A stretch of DNA of 64,000 nucleotides from an uncultured Allomuricauda sp. (GTDB lineage: Bacteria; Bacteroidota; Bacteroidia; Flavobacteriales; Flavobacteriaceae). The DNA lies in NCBI RefSeq assembly GCF_947495325.1, contig NZ_CANLYK010000003.1, positions 310,001 to 374,000 on the forward strand. The letters are read 5' to 3'. Below the pieces are notes generated by a model. It had not been told where the DNA came from. It worked only from the letters and a program-made list of their open reading frames with translations, and did no database searches. How positions within the stretch are numbered: position 1 is the stretch's first letter; every line of letters begins with the position of its first letter. Position numbers and translations under genes: made by a program. Shown in pieces: positions 1 through 9,434 of the stretch.

Positions 1-1
1 A

Positions 2-1201
2 AGTGATTGGGCAGATAGAACAATGATAGCCGGCTTAAAGGCAGCAAACCGAAAGGCAAGGCTCATATATAGGGCACCACTTTCTGCTGGTAAAGATAAT
101 AGTGGAACGGTCAGCACCTCAGCGGAGAAATTGACACGAAATGCAGTGGAAAATATGGGAATGGATAATGATGTCTGGATAGAATTTAAGTTCAACTGGT
201 CTCATGCCCATTCTTCTCCAAAGTTGTCAATCGTTCATGGTGGAATGCTAACAGACACATACTGGGAGCCGTATTCCGAAAAGTACAAAGCGGTTTGGAC
301 TATGAGGAATGAAGACTTCTTTGTGATGCGTTGGGGAGATCCAGATTTTATCAGGGAATTTTTGGATTTGAATAGTCAAAAATATGTTGGAGGTTGCATA
401 ATTGGTTCAGAAACTTACATTCCGGCAAAGGATTTTATAACAAAAGAAGAATACCGTACATGGGATTACGCTTTTCAAAGGCAGTGGCTTTTTTATAAGG
501 TATGGGGAAATCTTTTGTACGACCGACAAACCTCGGATGACTATTTCTCCAAGGCATTGGCCAATAAATTTGGTTTAGATGATGGTACGGAACTAGTAGA
601 GGCTTGGAAACTGGCTTCAAAGAACCCGAACCGTCTTGCCTCCTTTTTTGGAAGTACCTGGGATGCAACCATTTATTCAGAGGGGTTTAAAACAAATAAC
701 GGAGAGTTCATTGATATTGATAAGTTCATCTCTCGCAATGTTCTGGATTCTACCTATGTGAATATTCGTGATTTTGTTGTTGGTAACTATGATAAAGAAA
801 CTCAAGTTAATCCACTGGAATTAGCTGAAAAAACAGAAAATCAGTCTGCAAGAATATTGGAAATTTTAAAGGCCAAAAGAAAAAATGAAGTTTCCGCGGA
901 CTTGGAAATTGAATTGACAGATCTTGAATTTTGGGCTAACTACGGACGTTATTTTGCTTCGAAAATACGGGCTGGTGTAGCCTTGGAAAATTTCAGGACA
1001 GGCAAAGATGTTGAAGGACAAACCAAGGCAGTTCAGATTCTTGAAAATGGGAAAATGTATTGGAACAATATGGTAGAGTTGGTTGAAAGGTATAACGTAG
1101 CGGTAATGCCTCATCAATTTGACAAGGAGTTTTCGTGGAGAGAGCACCTTTCAGATATAGATAAAGATATTGTTATAGCAAAAAATGCTTCAGTTCAATA
1201 A
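2..1201 (+). CDS. GH67-like glycoside hydrolase-related protein, 5' end outside window
   Basis: The frame is open back to the first base, and the sequence before the first ATG at 23 (SDWADRT...) continues the protein, so this is a C-terminal fragment of a longer gene. It aligns with the C-terminal half of the next gene: both carry a WT(L/M)RN(D/E)D block followed by RWG.P.F(V/I)R and later a conserved tryptophan-rich stretch. The pair looks like TIM-barrel proteins of the alpha-glucuronidase (GH67)/GH20 architecture, secreted and acting on oligosaccharides. Eleven bases separate it from the next gene, so they are surely co-transcribed. The exact family and substrate cannot be fixed from sequence alone. 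Confidence 0.6.
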   Translation, partial: SDWADRTMIAGLKAANRKARLIYRAPLSAGKDNSGTVSTSAEKLTRNAVENMGMDNDVWIEFKFNWSHAHSSPKLSIVHGGMLTDTYWEPYSEKYKAVWTMRNEDFFVMRWGDPDFIREFLDLNSQKYVGGCIIGSETYIPAKDFITKEEYRTWDYAFQRQWLFYKVWGNLLYDRQTSDDYFSKALANKFGLDDGTELVEAWKLASKNPNRLASFFGSTWDATIYSEGFKTNNGEFIDIDKFISRNVLDSTYVNIRDFVVGNYDKETQVNPLELAEKTENQSARILEILKAKRKNEVSADLEIELTDLEFWANYGRYFASKIRAGVALENFRTGKDVEGQTKAVQILENGKMYWNNMVELVERYNVAVMPHQFDKEFSWREHLSDIDKDIVIAKNASVQ

Positions 1202-1212
1202 AACTTGTTACA

Positions 1213-3396
1213 ATGAAACAAAAGATCAAAGTTCTTACAGGTTCATTTTTAGTTACATTTATTATCGGTATTCTAGTGGTGAATTTAAGCTGCAAGGAAA
1301 GCACAAGAACAATTAATTTCTATGCACCTTCCGGGATACCTCAGATTCAATTTGCCATTGGTGAACTGAAATCTGTATTGACGGATCAATTCGAACTGGT
1401 CGAAGTAACTGATTCAGCAAATGCTGATATTATCTTTTCAATTGGTAATGAATCCCTAAAGTCAGAAGGATTTGAAATTACAACATCGGGCGATAAAATT
1501 ACGGTAGTTGGTGCCGATGCTGCTGGTGCAATGTATGGCGGCTTAGAGCTTGCAGAACAGATTTCTATCCATGGTATAAAGGGTATTGCATCCAAAACTA
1601 CCAATCCCTATATGGAAATGCGGGGGACTAAATTTAATATTCCTCTGGATGTTAGAACACCTAGTTATACAGACGTATCAGACGTAGCTCAGAAAAATAT
1701 ACCAGAAATGTGGAATTATGATTTTTGGACTGAGTACATTGATAATTTAGCTCGGTATAGATACAATTATATCTCGCTTTGGAATTTGCATCCATTCCCA
1801 TCCATGGTTAAAGTACCGGGTTATGAAGATGTGGCATTGAATGATGTTCAACGCTCAACACACCAGTTTGATGAACATTACAATACCAATGGCTGGGGAT
1901 TTTGTTCCCCGGAGATTCTTGCCAATCCTGAAATTTTATTGAAAATTTCCATTGAGGAGAAAATGGCTTTTTGGAGAAAAGTGATGACCTACGCCAAGAC
2001 ACGAAATGTGGATTTCTATGTGGTAACATGGAACATTTTTGTTCATGGAGCAAAAGATAAATATGGTATCACCGATAAAATTGATAACCCGATAACCAAG
2101 GACTATTTCAGAAAAAGTGTAAAAGAAATGTTTGTCACCTATCCAGACCTGGCAGGTATTGGGCTAACAACCGGCGAAAACATGTATGGCAATACCTTTC
2201 AGCAAAAAGAGGACTGGGCTTTTGATACATATGGACAAGGTTTATTGGATGCAGCAGCAGAAATGCCTAATAGAAAATTCAGATTTATTCATCGCCAGCA
2301 CATGGCTGCAGCAAAGGATATCTCAGAGAAGTTCAAACCACTTATCGAGAACGAAAATATTGATTTCATCTTCAGTTTTAAGTATGCGAAGGCCCATGTG
2401 ATGAGTGCGTTAGAGCAGCCATATCATCACGAATTTGTGGAAGACATCAAATCCAATAATATCAAGACCATTTGGACCTTGCGAAACGATGATGCTTTCT
2501 ATTTCCGTTGGGGAGCACCGAATTTCGTTCGTCAATTTGTAAAGAACATTCCCTATGAGGTTTCCCAAGGCTATTATTATGGTTCGGATCAATGGGTCTG
2601 GGGGCGTGAGTTCACCACGAAGAATGCAAAAGAGCCTCGTCAAATCGAGTTGGTAAAACATTGGTATCATTGGATGTTGTGGGGGCGTTTTGCTTATGAC
2701 CCTAACTTATCAAATGAGAGAATTGTGGGTATGCTTCAGGCCCGCTTTCCAGAAACCGATGCCCAAAAACTATTCACAGCATGGCAGGACGCCAGTATGG
2801 TTTATCCCACCACTACTGGTTTTCATTGGGGACAGTTTGATTTTATGTGGTATATCGAGGGCTGTAAAGGCCGAAAACAATTCACTAAAACTGAAACTGA
2901 ATTTCATGACGTAAATTCTTTTATAAATGTGAAGCCCCATTCACTATCAGGGTTTCAGTCGATTCCTGATTATGTGAAGATGATAATCGAAAAAGACACA
3001 TCAAATTTACTAAGTCCGTTTGAGGTTTCACAAATGTTGCACGATTATGCAGATAACGCCTTAAAGCTTGAAGGAGAATTAAGTGCCGGTGAAAACGGAA
3101 CAGAATTGCAAGCTACACTTCATGATATCAGAACCATTGCATACATGGGTAAATATTATGCTTATAAAATCAATGGAGCTACTCAGTTAGCCCTATATAG
3201 GGAAACAAAAAATAAGAACTATCAGGATAAAGCGGTCTCCCAACTATTGAAAGCAAGAGACTATTGGGAAAAGTATGCTGAAACGGCGATGCTTCAAAAC
3301 ATCAATCCAATTTGGACCAACAGGGTGGGACATGTGGACTGGATGAAGGCGATTGATTTTGCCGATTTGGATATAACTATTGCAGGCAAAGACTAA
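1213..3396 (+). CDS. GH67-like lipoprotein, probable alpha-glucuronidase-related glycosidase
   Basis: The 727-residue protein has a lipoprotein signal with lipobox cysteine C27 (VVNLSC). Residues about 35-125 look like the small alpha/beta domain found before the barrel in GH67 and GH20 enzymes, with the typical GADAAGAMYGGLELAEQI end. A TIM-barrel-like part follows, with YRYNYISLWNLHPFP near residue 180 and WTLRNDD near residue 420. It is a tandem paralogue of the preceding truncated gene. Location in the periplasm or outer membrane and a neighbourhood of lyases, a sulfatase and uronate genes fit removal of a uronic acid or related side group. The GH67 link is by architecture and motif impression; catalytic glutamates were not assigned. 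Confidence 0.6.
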   Translation: MKQKIKVLTGSFLVTFIIGILVVNLSCKESTRTINFYAPSGIPQIQFAIGELKSVLTDQFELVEVTDSANADIIFSIGNESLKSEGFEITTSGDKITVVGADAAGAMYGGLELAEQISIHGIKGIASKTTNPYMEMRGTKFNIPLDVRTPSYTDVSDVAQKNIPEMWNYDFWTEYIDNLARYRYNYISLWNLHPFPSMVKVPGYEDVALNDVQRSTHQFDEHYNTNGWGFCSPEILANPEILLKISIEEKMAFWRKVMTYAKTRNVDFYVVTWNIFVHGAKDKYGITDKIDNPITKDYFRKSVKEMFVTYPDLAGIGLTTGENMYGNTFQQKEDWAFDTYGQGLLDAAAEMPNRKFRFIHRQHMAAAKDISEKFKPLIENENIDFIFSFKYAKAHVMSALEQPYHHEFVEDIKSNNIKTIWTLRNDDAFYFRWGAPNFVRQFVKNIPYEVSQGYYYGSDQWVWGREFTTKNAKEPRQIELVKHWYHWMLWGRFAYDPNLSNERIVGMLQARFPETDAQKLFTAWQDASMVYPTTTGFHWGQFDFMWYIEGCKGRKQFTKTETEFHDVNSFINVKPHSLSGFQSIPDYVKMIIEKDTSNLLSPFEVSQMLHDYADNALKLEGELSAGENGTELQATLHDIRTIAYMGKYYAYKINGATQLALYRETKNKNYQDKAVSQLLKARDYWEKYAETAMLQNINPIWTNRVGHVDWMKAIDFADLDITIAGKD

Positions 3397-3405
3397 ACCA
3401 GAATT

Positions 3406-4713
3406 ATGAAATCAGGTAGAAGGAGGTTCGTGAAATCTGCAGCGATGGTGGGAGGCGCTGTTGCTGCAATACCATTATCATCATGTGTTGAGGGAAACAA
3501 ACCAAGGGATACGTCCAAAATTCATACGGATTATTCTAATCTGGACGAAGTACTTAAAAAACCAGTCTTAAAGAGATCGCTGTTTCCTGATCCGGTCATT
3601 ATTGAAACCTTGGAGTTGCTTAAAGACAGGAAGAATACCATTTGCAGAGTACGATCAAAAGATGGGGCGGTTGGGATAGCAATTGGTCATCCGTTCATTG
3701 CCAAGTCCAGCTTCCCAATGTTCAATATCAATTTGAAGCACCACTTTCTTGGAAAAGATGCCCGTGACCTAGACATGCTAATCTTTAACGCAACAGAGCG
3801 GAATGTGAAGAATCAGGGTATTCCACTAAACGTTCAAGTTGCCGTAATTGAATTTGCCATACTTGATATGTTGGGAAATATTGCGGACAAACCTGCCGGT
3901 CAATTGATAGGTGAGGTACACAATGAAAAAATACCCATTTATTTAGGACATCACTTCACCAATTTAAGAAAATTAGAGCCTGAAGAATCGCTTGAACTGA
4001 TGCATCAGGATGCACAAGAGACCAATGCAAAAGCAATAAAATTGCGAGCGGGAAGAGGTGACAATCTAGCATCTGATATTGACAATGCACCTGGTCGTAC
4101 TGAAAAACTTATACGAATGGCTCGTGAAAAGTTTGGAGATGAAATGACCCTTATGATGGATGGAAATGGATCTTATTCTGTCAAAGAAGCGATCCGAATC
4201 GGCAAAATATTGGAAGAGTACGATTACTACTTCTATGAAGAGCCCGTACCCTGGGATTGGTATGAGGAACAGAAACAGGTAGAAGAAGCCCTTGATATAC
4301 GGATGGCTGGTGGTGAAGAAGAATTTAGAATACATGCTTTTCGATATCTCGTTGGCAACGAAGTGTTTCAGATACAACAACCAGACCTTTTCTATTTTGG
4401 AGGGATGGTTCGTACTATGAAAGTGGCTCGTATGGCAGAGTTGGCTGGTTTAAAGATTACCCCACATATATCCAGAGGCGGTCTTGGATTTGTGTATTTG
4501 CTACAAATGGTATCAGTATGCCCAGCTACCGCCCGGTTTCATGAATTCAAAATGTTTGAGACCAAAGATGCGAATGGAACTACCGTGCCAATTGAAAGTA
4601 AAACCGAGCCATTCAACAGTACCAATGGCGAAATCGACATGCTCACAGGATCAGGTCTAGGGATTACTATTGATCCACAGTACATAAATACACATAAAGT
4701 GGTAAAAGATTGA
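3406..4713 (+). CDS. Secreted enolase-superfamily (mandelate racemase/muconate lactonizing) sugar-acid dehydratase
   Basis: This is a 435-residue enolase-superfamily protein. The likely metal ligands are D252 (MDGNG), E278 (YEEP) and E304 (GGEEE); catalytic candidates are K212 (AIKLRAG) and H354 (TPHISRGG). Family members with this set dehydrate aldonic or aldaric acids or epimerise acid sugars. The N-terminus is unusual: GRRRFVK is a twin-arginine motif, and the hydrophobic stretch ends in LSSC with C27 as lipobox. The enzyme would therefore be exported folded and anchored as a lipoprotein, whereas most relatives are cytoplasmic. It starts nine bases after the GH67-like gene and is part of the same operon. 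Substrate unknown. Confidence 0.8.
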   Translation: MKSGRRRFVKSAAMVGGAVAAIPLSSCVEGNKPRDTSKIHTDYSNLDEVLKKPVLKRSLFPDPVIIETLELLKDRKNTICRVRSKDGAVGIAIGHPFIAKSSFPMFNINLKHHFLGKDARDLDMLIFNATERNVKNQGIPLNVQVAVIEFAILDMLGNIADKPAGQLIGEVHNEKIPIYLGHHFTNLRKLEPEESLELMHQDAQETNAKAIKLRAGRGDNLASDIDNAPGRTEKLIRMAREKFGDEMTLMMDGNGSYSVKEAIRIGKILEEYDYYFYEEPVPWDWYEEQKQVEEALDIRMAGGEEEFRIHAFRYLVGNEVFQIQQPDLFYFGGMVRTMKVARMAELAGLKITPHISRGGLGFVYLLQMVSVCPATARFHEFKMFETKDANGTTVPIESKTEPFNSTNGEIDMLTGSGLGITIDPQYINTHKVVKD

Positions 4714-4743
4714 TTTTTTAATAATTATAAAAACCAAAAACCT

Positions 4744-6876
4744 ATGAAATACATATTAATGTTGATCGCCGGATTGGCCTTTATAGTATCGTCTTGCGAT
4801 AATGATAGGTATCCATCCAATGAAATAGCTTTCTACGTCTCACCGGATGGTAGCGACTCCCAAAACGGAACAAGTATTCAAAGTCCATTTGCCACTTTAG
4901 AAAAAGTGCGTAACACTATAAGGGAAATCAAGCAGAAAGGAAAACTTAATAAACCTGTGAACGTATACCTTCAAGGAGGTACTTACCAACTTGCTAAACC
5001 TTTCGTTCTAAGCGCTGAAGATTCTGGAACTGAGGAATTTCCGATTACTTACCGTGCTCATGAAAATGAAAAGCCAATACTTAGTGGTGGACTACAGGTT
5101 AGTGAATGGACAAAAGCCGAACTTAATGGCCATAGTGTGCTGGTTTCAGATGTTTCCAAAATTAAAGGATATGCTCCATTTGAACAATTATGGGTAAACA
5201 GCCATCGTGCAATTCAGGCAAGAACTCCAAATAGTGGTTATTTAAAGGTACCAATGAATCAGGGAGCGGACACTAAGGAAGTAAGGCGACGTAGTACCTA
5301 TGATTTTTTATATACTGAAGAAGATGAACATTATTTAGAAGGGGTAAATGATGGAGTGGCCGTGGTATTCAATAAATGGTTGGAGTATCATATGCCCATC
5401 GACAGGATTGATAGACAAAACAAAAAAATTGTCTCAACAAAAAAAAGTGGTAGGGCCATTGAGGCAGATGACGATTACTATCTAGAGGGAGGTCGTGTTA
5501 TGCTGGATAAGCCGGGTGAGTGGTATCTTGACAGACAGGATAAAAAACTGTACTATTTTCCGTTGGAGGGAGAAACGGACATTGTGGCAACAATTCCTTC
5601 ATTGATAAATGTGCTTCGTTTAGAAGGTGATGCAGCTACCAATAAATTGGTTGAACATGTTCAGTTTAAAGGATTGACTTTTAGTCATACCACATGGGTT
5701 TTACCCAGAGATGTTGAAGAATCCGGTTATGGGCAAGCGGACATTAGAATGGATGGGGCAGTGTTTTTAACGGGTGCAAAAAATTGTCTTTTTGAAGAAT
5801 GTGAAGTTACAGCTATTGGCAACTATGGAATTGAAATTTCACTTGGATGTTCAAATAACAGAATTCTGGGATGTGACATTCACGATTTGGGTGCTGGTGG
5901 GTTTTTAATCGGTCCTAAAATACGTCCAAAGGGAAAAGTCTCAGCTGATGACATTGGAGGAGAATTGCCTCCTGTATTGGAAAAACCAACCGATGCAACC
6001 AGTAATAATGAAATAGCAGATTGTCGTATTTACGATGGTGGTAAATACTTTCATTGCGCCGTTGGTATTTGGATAGGACAAAGCCCAGATAACCATATCC
6101 ATCATAACGAAATCTATGATTTTTATTATTCTGGAATTTCCACCGGATGGACTTGGGGCTATGGACCAGCCTTAGCTACTGGCAATATTTTTGAATACAA
6201 TCATATTCATCATATTGGTAAACTAACTAATGGTGATGGTTCTATACTTAGTGATTTAGGAGGTATTTATACTTTAGGAAATCAAACAGGAACCATTATT
6301 CGTAACAATGAATTTCATGATATATGGGCCGGAAAATATGGAGGTTGGGCCATTTATTGTGACGAGGGCACAACCAACATACTAGTTGAAAATAATCTGG
6401 CCTATCGTTGTCGCCATGCCTGTTTTAATCAGCACTATGGTAAGGATAATATTGTTAGTAATAATATTTTCGCTTTTGCCGATACCAGTGTGATCATGAT
6501 GGCAAAAATTCAACCACATACAGGCTATATATTAAAGAATAATATTTTGCTCAGTGATGGCACACCTATTTATGCTGGGGGTTATGAGTATATGGTGGAA
6601 CAAAAAGATGGTTTTGTGGCCGATAGCAATTTGGTATGGTCCACAACTGGTAAGGTTTTGGGTGCACAGAACCGTTTTCCAAGCCGAATTTACGAACCTA
6701 ACGAAGCGGTTATGAGTTGGGAAGAGTGGAAAACACTTGGTAATGACCAAAATTCTATAATTGCTGATCCAGGCTTTAATGACCCAGCTACTGGGGATTT
6801 TAGTCTACCGGATGACAGTCCTGCATTGAAAATAGGCTTTAAACCATTTCCATTGGGTCAAACAGGGCCTCGATAA
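4744..6876 (+). CDS. Right-handed beta-helix lipoprotein, GH141-like
   Basis: The 710-residue protein begins with a lipoprotein signal (lipobox C18, VSSC). The N-terminal FYVSPDGSDSQNGT block and the PILSGG segment are typical of beta-helix enzymes resembling GH141, a family that includes alpha-L-fucosidase and xylanase activities. From about residue 300 on, repeated N.I..N.I.D/H..G.GI coils form a right-handed parallel beta helix (for example NHIHHNEIYDFYYSGI). It sits between the dehydratase and the FAD oxidoreductase with about 30-base gaps. The fold is clear. GH141 membership is an inference; a non-catalytic or lyase role is possible. Confidence 0.7.
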   Translation: MKYILMLIAGLAFIVSSCDNDRYPSNEIAFYVSPDGSDSQNGTSIQSPFATLEKVRNTIREIKQKGKLNKPVNVYLQGGTYQLAKPFVLSAEDSGTEEFPITYRAHENEKPILSGGLQVSEWTKAELNGHSVLVSDVSKIKGYAPFEQLWVNSHRAIQARTPNSGYLKVPMNQGADTKEVRRRSTYDFLYTEEDEHYLEGVNDGVAVVFNKWLEYHMPIDRIDRQNKKIVSTKKSGRAIEADDDYYLEGGRVMLDKPGEWYLDRQDKKLYYFPLEGETDIVATIPSLINVLRLEGDAATNKLVEHVQFKGLTFSHTTWVLPRDVEESGYGQADIRMDGAVFLTGAKNCLFEECEVTAIGNYGIEISLGCSNNRILGCDIHDLGAGGFLIGPKIRPKGKVSADDIGGELPPVLEKPTDATSNNEIADCRIYDGGKYFHCAVGIWIGQSPDNHIHHNEIYDFYYSGISTGWTWGYGPALATGNIFEYNHIHHIGKLTNGDGSILSDLGGIYTLGNQTGTIIRNNEFHDIWAGKYGGWAIYCDEGTTNILVENNLAYRCRHACFNQHYGKDNIVSNNIFAFADTSVIMMAKIQPHTGYILKNNILLSDGTPIYAGGYEYMVEQKDGFVADSNLVWSTTGKVLGAQNRFPSRIYEPNEAVMSWEEWKTLGNDQNSIIADPGFNDPATGDFSLPDDSPALKIGFKPFPLGQTGPR

Positions 6877-6905
6877 TTTTTCTAGAACTTACATACTATA
6901 TAGAT

Positions 6906-8612
6906 ATGAAAATACCCATACATATTGTGAAAATTAAACTCAATCAAATAATAGTATTTGTTTTGTTCTCATTTTTATTGCAATTAGGATGCGCTCCATC
7001 TGAAAAAAAAGAGTCCTTTGATGCAGATGTAATAATTTACGGCGGAACTTCAGCAGCAATTGCTACTGCAGTACAATTAAAACGAATGGACAAATCGGTT
7101 TTAATTGTTTGTCCTGAAAAGCATATTGGAGGTCTGTCAGCAAGCGGACTTGGATTTACGGATTTGGGTAACAAAAGTGTTATTGGAGGAATTTCAAAAG
7201 AATTTTATCAACGTGTCTATGGGCATTATCAGGATGAAAGCGCCTGGAATTGGCAACCAAGGAATGAATATGGTAATGAAGGTCAAGGAACTACCGCTAT
7301 TGATGATAGTTTAAAAACCATGTGGACTTTTGAACCACATGTTGCGGAAAAAATCTTTGAAAATATGGTCAAAGAGAATAAAATCAAGATACTTCGCAAC
7401 AAATGGCTCAATAGAGAATCAGGAGTTGAACTAAAAGATGGTAAAATTGTATCCATCACCATGCTGGATGGTGAAAAATATAAGGGAAAGGTCTTTATTG
7501 ATGCCACTTACGAGGGCGATTTGATGGCTGCCGCCAAAGTAAATTATCATGTGGGTCGTGAAGCAAATAGTGTTTATGACGAACAATGGAATGGGGTTCA
7601 AAAAGGCGAGTATCACCACAGTCACAATTTTCAACAACTAAATATCAGTCCGTATGTAATTCCTGGAGATTCCACTAGTGGGGTACTTCCTAGAATCTCA
7701 ACTGAAAATCCCGGCGAAAATGGAACTGGAGACCATCGTGTACAGGCCTATAATTATCGCTTATGCACTACCAATGCTGAAGGAAATATTGTTCCCTTTG
7801 AAAAACCGGAAAATTACGACCCTGCACAATATGAGCTGTTGAGACGTATTTTTAGAGGGGGAAGAACATCCATGTTCGGTGGAGGAAAAATACCCAATAA
7901 AAAAAGGGATGTAAATAATGTAGGTCCCTTTAGTTCAGATAATATTGGGATGAATTATGAATACCCAGAAGCATCCTATGAAAAAAGAAAAGAAATCCTA
8001 GATGAACATATAAGTTATCATAAAGGATTACTCTATTTCTGGGGACATGATGAAAGTGTTCCAGAACGATTAAGGGTCAATATCAAAAAGTGGGGGCTTG
8101 CCAAAGATGAATTTATGGATAATGGCCATTGGCCTTATCAGATTTATGTTCGCGAAGCTAGGCGTATGATTGGTGATTTTGTAATGACCGAAAATGAAAT
8201 CCTAGGAAAAAAGGAAGTAACTAAACCAATTGGCATGGGTTCATATACCATGGACTCCCACAATGTACAACGTTATATTACTAAAGAGGGGTACGTTCAA
8301 AACGAAGGAGATTTGGGTGTTGACGCAGACGCCCCTTATCAAATCCATTTAGGTACCATACTTCCAAAAAAGGAAGAATGTAAAAATCTAATTGTTCCCG
8401 TTGCCGTTTCAAGTTCCCATATAGCTTATGGTTCAATCCGTATGGAGCCTGTTTTTATGATTCTTGGTCAAAGTGCCGGAACCTTGGCAGGAATGGCGCT
8501 TGAGGAAGATAAGAGCATGTATGATATTCCTTTTGAAGCATTGAGCAAGCAACTCCGGGAAGATGGTCAAATTTTAGAATACGAGCCACAGTTAGAAAAA
8601 ATTTCGGAATGA
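6906..8612 (+). CDS. Lipoprotein FAD-dependent oxidoreductase
   Basis: The 568-residue protein carries a long lipoprotein signal ending at C29 (LQLGC). Immediately after it comes a Rossmann dinucleotide-binding motif, ADVIIYGGTSAAIATAVQL, followed by EKHIGGLSASGLGFTD, the pattern of the FAD-dependent oxidoreductase family common in Bacteroidota and Planctomycetes polysaccharide loci. The flavoprotein should act in the periplasm, possibly oxidising a sugar or sugar acid; the substrate is not known for this group. Its stop overlaps the next start in an ATGA junction (8609-8612), indicating translational coupling to the SGNH hydrolase. Confidence 0.85.
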   Translation: MKIPIHIVKIKLNQIIVFVLFSFLLQLGCAPSEKKESFDADVIIYGGTSAAIATAVQLKRMDKSVLIVCPEKHIGGLSASGLGFTDLGNKSVIGGISKEFYQRVYGHYQDESAWNWQPRNEYGNEGQGTTAIDDSLKTMWTFEPHVAEKIFENMVKENKIKILRNKWLNRESGVELKDGKIVSITMLDGEKYKGKVFIDATYEGDLMAAAKVNYHVGREANSVYDEQWNGVQKGEYHHSHNFQQLNISPYVIPGDSTSGVLPRISTENPGENGTGDHRVQAYNYRLCTTNAEGNIVPFEKPENYDPAQYELLRRIFRGGRTSMFGGGKIPNKKRDVNNVGPFSSDNIGMNYEYPEASYEKRKEILDEHISYHKGLLYFWGHDESVPERLRVNIKKWGLAKDEFMDNGHWPYQIYVREARRMIGDFVMTENEILGKKEVTKPIGMGSYTMDSHNVQRYITKEGYVQNEGDLGVDADAPYQIHLGTILPKKEECKNLIVPVAVSSSHIAYGSIRMEPVFMILGQSAGTLAGMALEEDKSMYDIPFEALSKQLREDGQILEYEPQLEKISE

Positions 8613-9334
8613 AACAGAAAACATGCATTCTTCTTTTTTTTGTAGGTTTCCTAGGCATTTTAAACATACATGCGCAAGTTGTGAACGCTGGTGTAAGTGG
8701 CAATAGTACAGTAAATCTATTGGAACGTTTAGACACTGATGTTTTACAACAAGCCCCTGATTTGGTCATTTTAATGGTGGGTACCAATGATATGTTGAAT
8801 TCCAAAAAGATGATTTCCTACGGACAATATGAAAAAAACCTTAGAAAACTGGTTCAAAAAATAAGAGATAAAGGGGCTGCAATATTGTTGATGTCATCAC
8901 CGCCAGTAGATTCGGTTTACCTCTTTGAAAGACATGATAGGAAACTGTTTACTGAAGTGCCCAATGTAAAATTGGATACCGTGCGGCAAATAACTGTCCG
9001 GATTGCGAAAGAACACAAATTGAAACATCTAGATCTATATCAGGTTTTCAGTGAAATGAATCTCCCCAAACACAATGAAGATTTGTTTTTCAGAAACCCA
9101 AAAAACAGTAAAGTTCGGGATGGGGTGCACCTTACAGCTTTAGGCTATCAGTTTATTGGGGAATTGGTATTTCATTATTTAAAAGAAAACAAATTATTGA
9201 AAGCAGGAAAGAAAATTGTGTGTTTTGGGGATTCCATAACCAACGGAGGTGGTATTAACGGAGAAATTACAGCAGAAGCTAAAAATTATCCCTCGATTCT
9301 TTATGGGTTGATATTAGAACATTTTTCAAGATGA
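8609..9334 (+). CDS. Secreted SGNH-type hydrolase with permuted block order
   Basis: A signal peptide (to about residue 23, IHAQ) is followed directly by SGNH block II (NAGVSGNS, residues 26-33), block III (GTND, 58-61) and block V (DGVH, D171 and H174). The block I nucleophile motif GDSIT (S209) comes last, followed by NYPSILYGLIL, which normally leads into block II. In ordinary SGNH esterases block I is N-terminal, so this protein looks circularly permuted but retains all catalytic elements. Likely role: a carbohydrate esterase removing acetyl groups from the glycan. It overlaps the FAD oxidoreductase gene by four bases. A 100-base AT-rich gap follows, without a clear regulatory element. 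Confidence 0.75.
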   Translation: MKQKTCILLFFVGFLGILNIHAQVVNAGVSGNSTVNLLERLDTDVLQQAPDLVILMVGTNDMLNSKKMISYGQYEKNLRKLVQKIRDKGAAILLMSSPPVDSVYLFERHDRKLFTEVPNVKLDTVRQITVRIAKEHKLKHLDLYQVFSEMNLPKHNEDLFFRNPKNSKVRDGVHLTALGYQFIGELVFHYLKENKLLKAGKKIVCFGDSITNGGGINGEITAEAKNYPSILYGLILEHFSR

Positions 9335-9434
9335 TTGAAGTTTCACCATATCAAAAAATTAATAATAAAATATATTCCTGTGTCAAAAATTGATAAAAGT
9401 ATATTGAACAATTTCATTAAATAAAATTTTTAAG

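Noticed and set aside
866..1147. Opposite-strand and other-frame open frames inside large genes, here and throughout the window
   Set aside because: They lie wholly within clearly coding genes, have no recognisable domains and no own start context.
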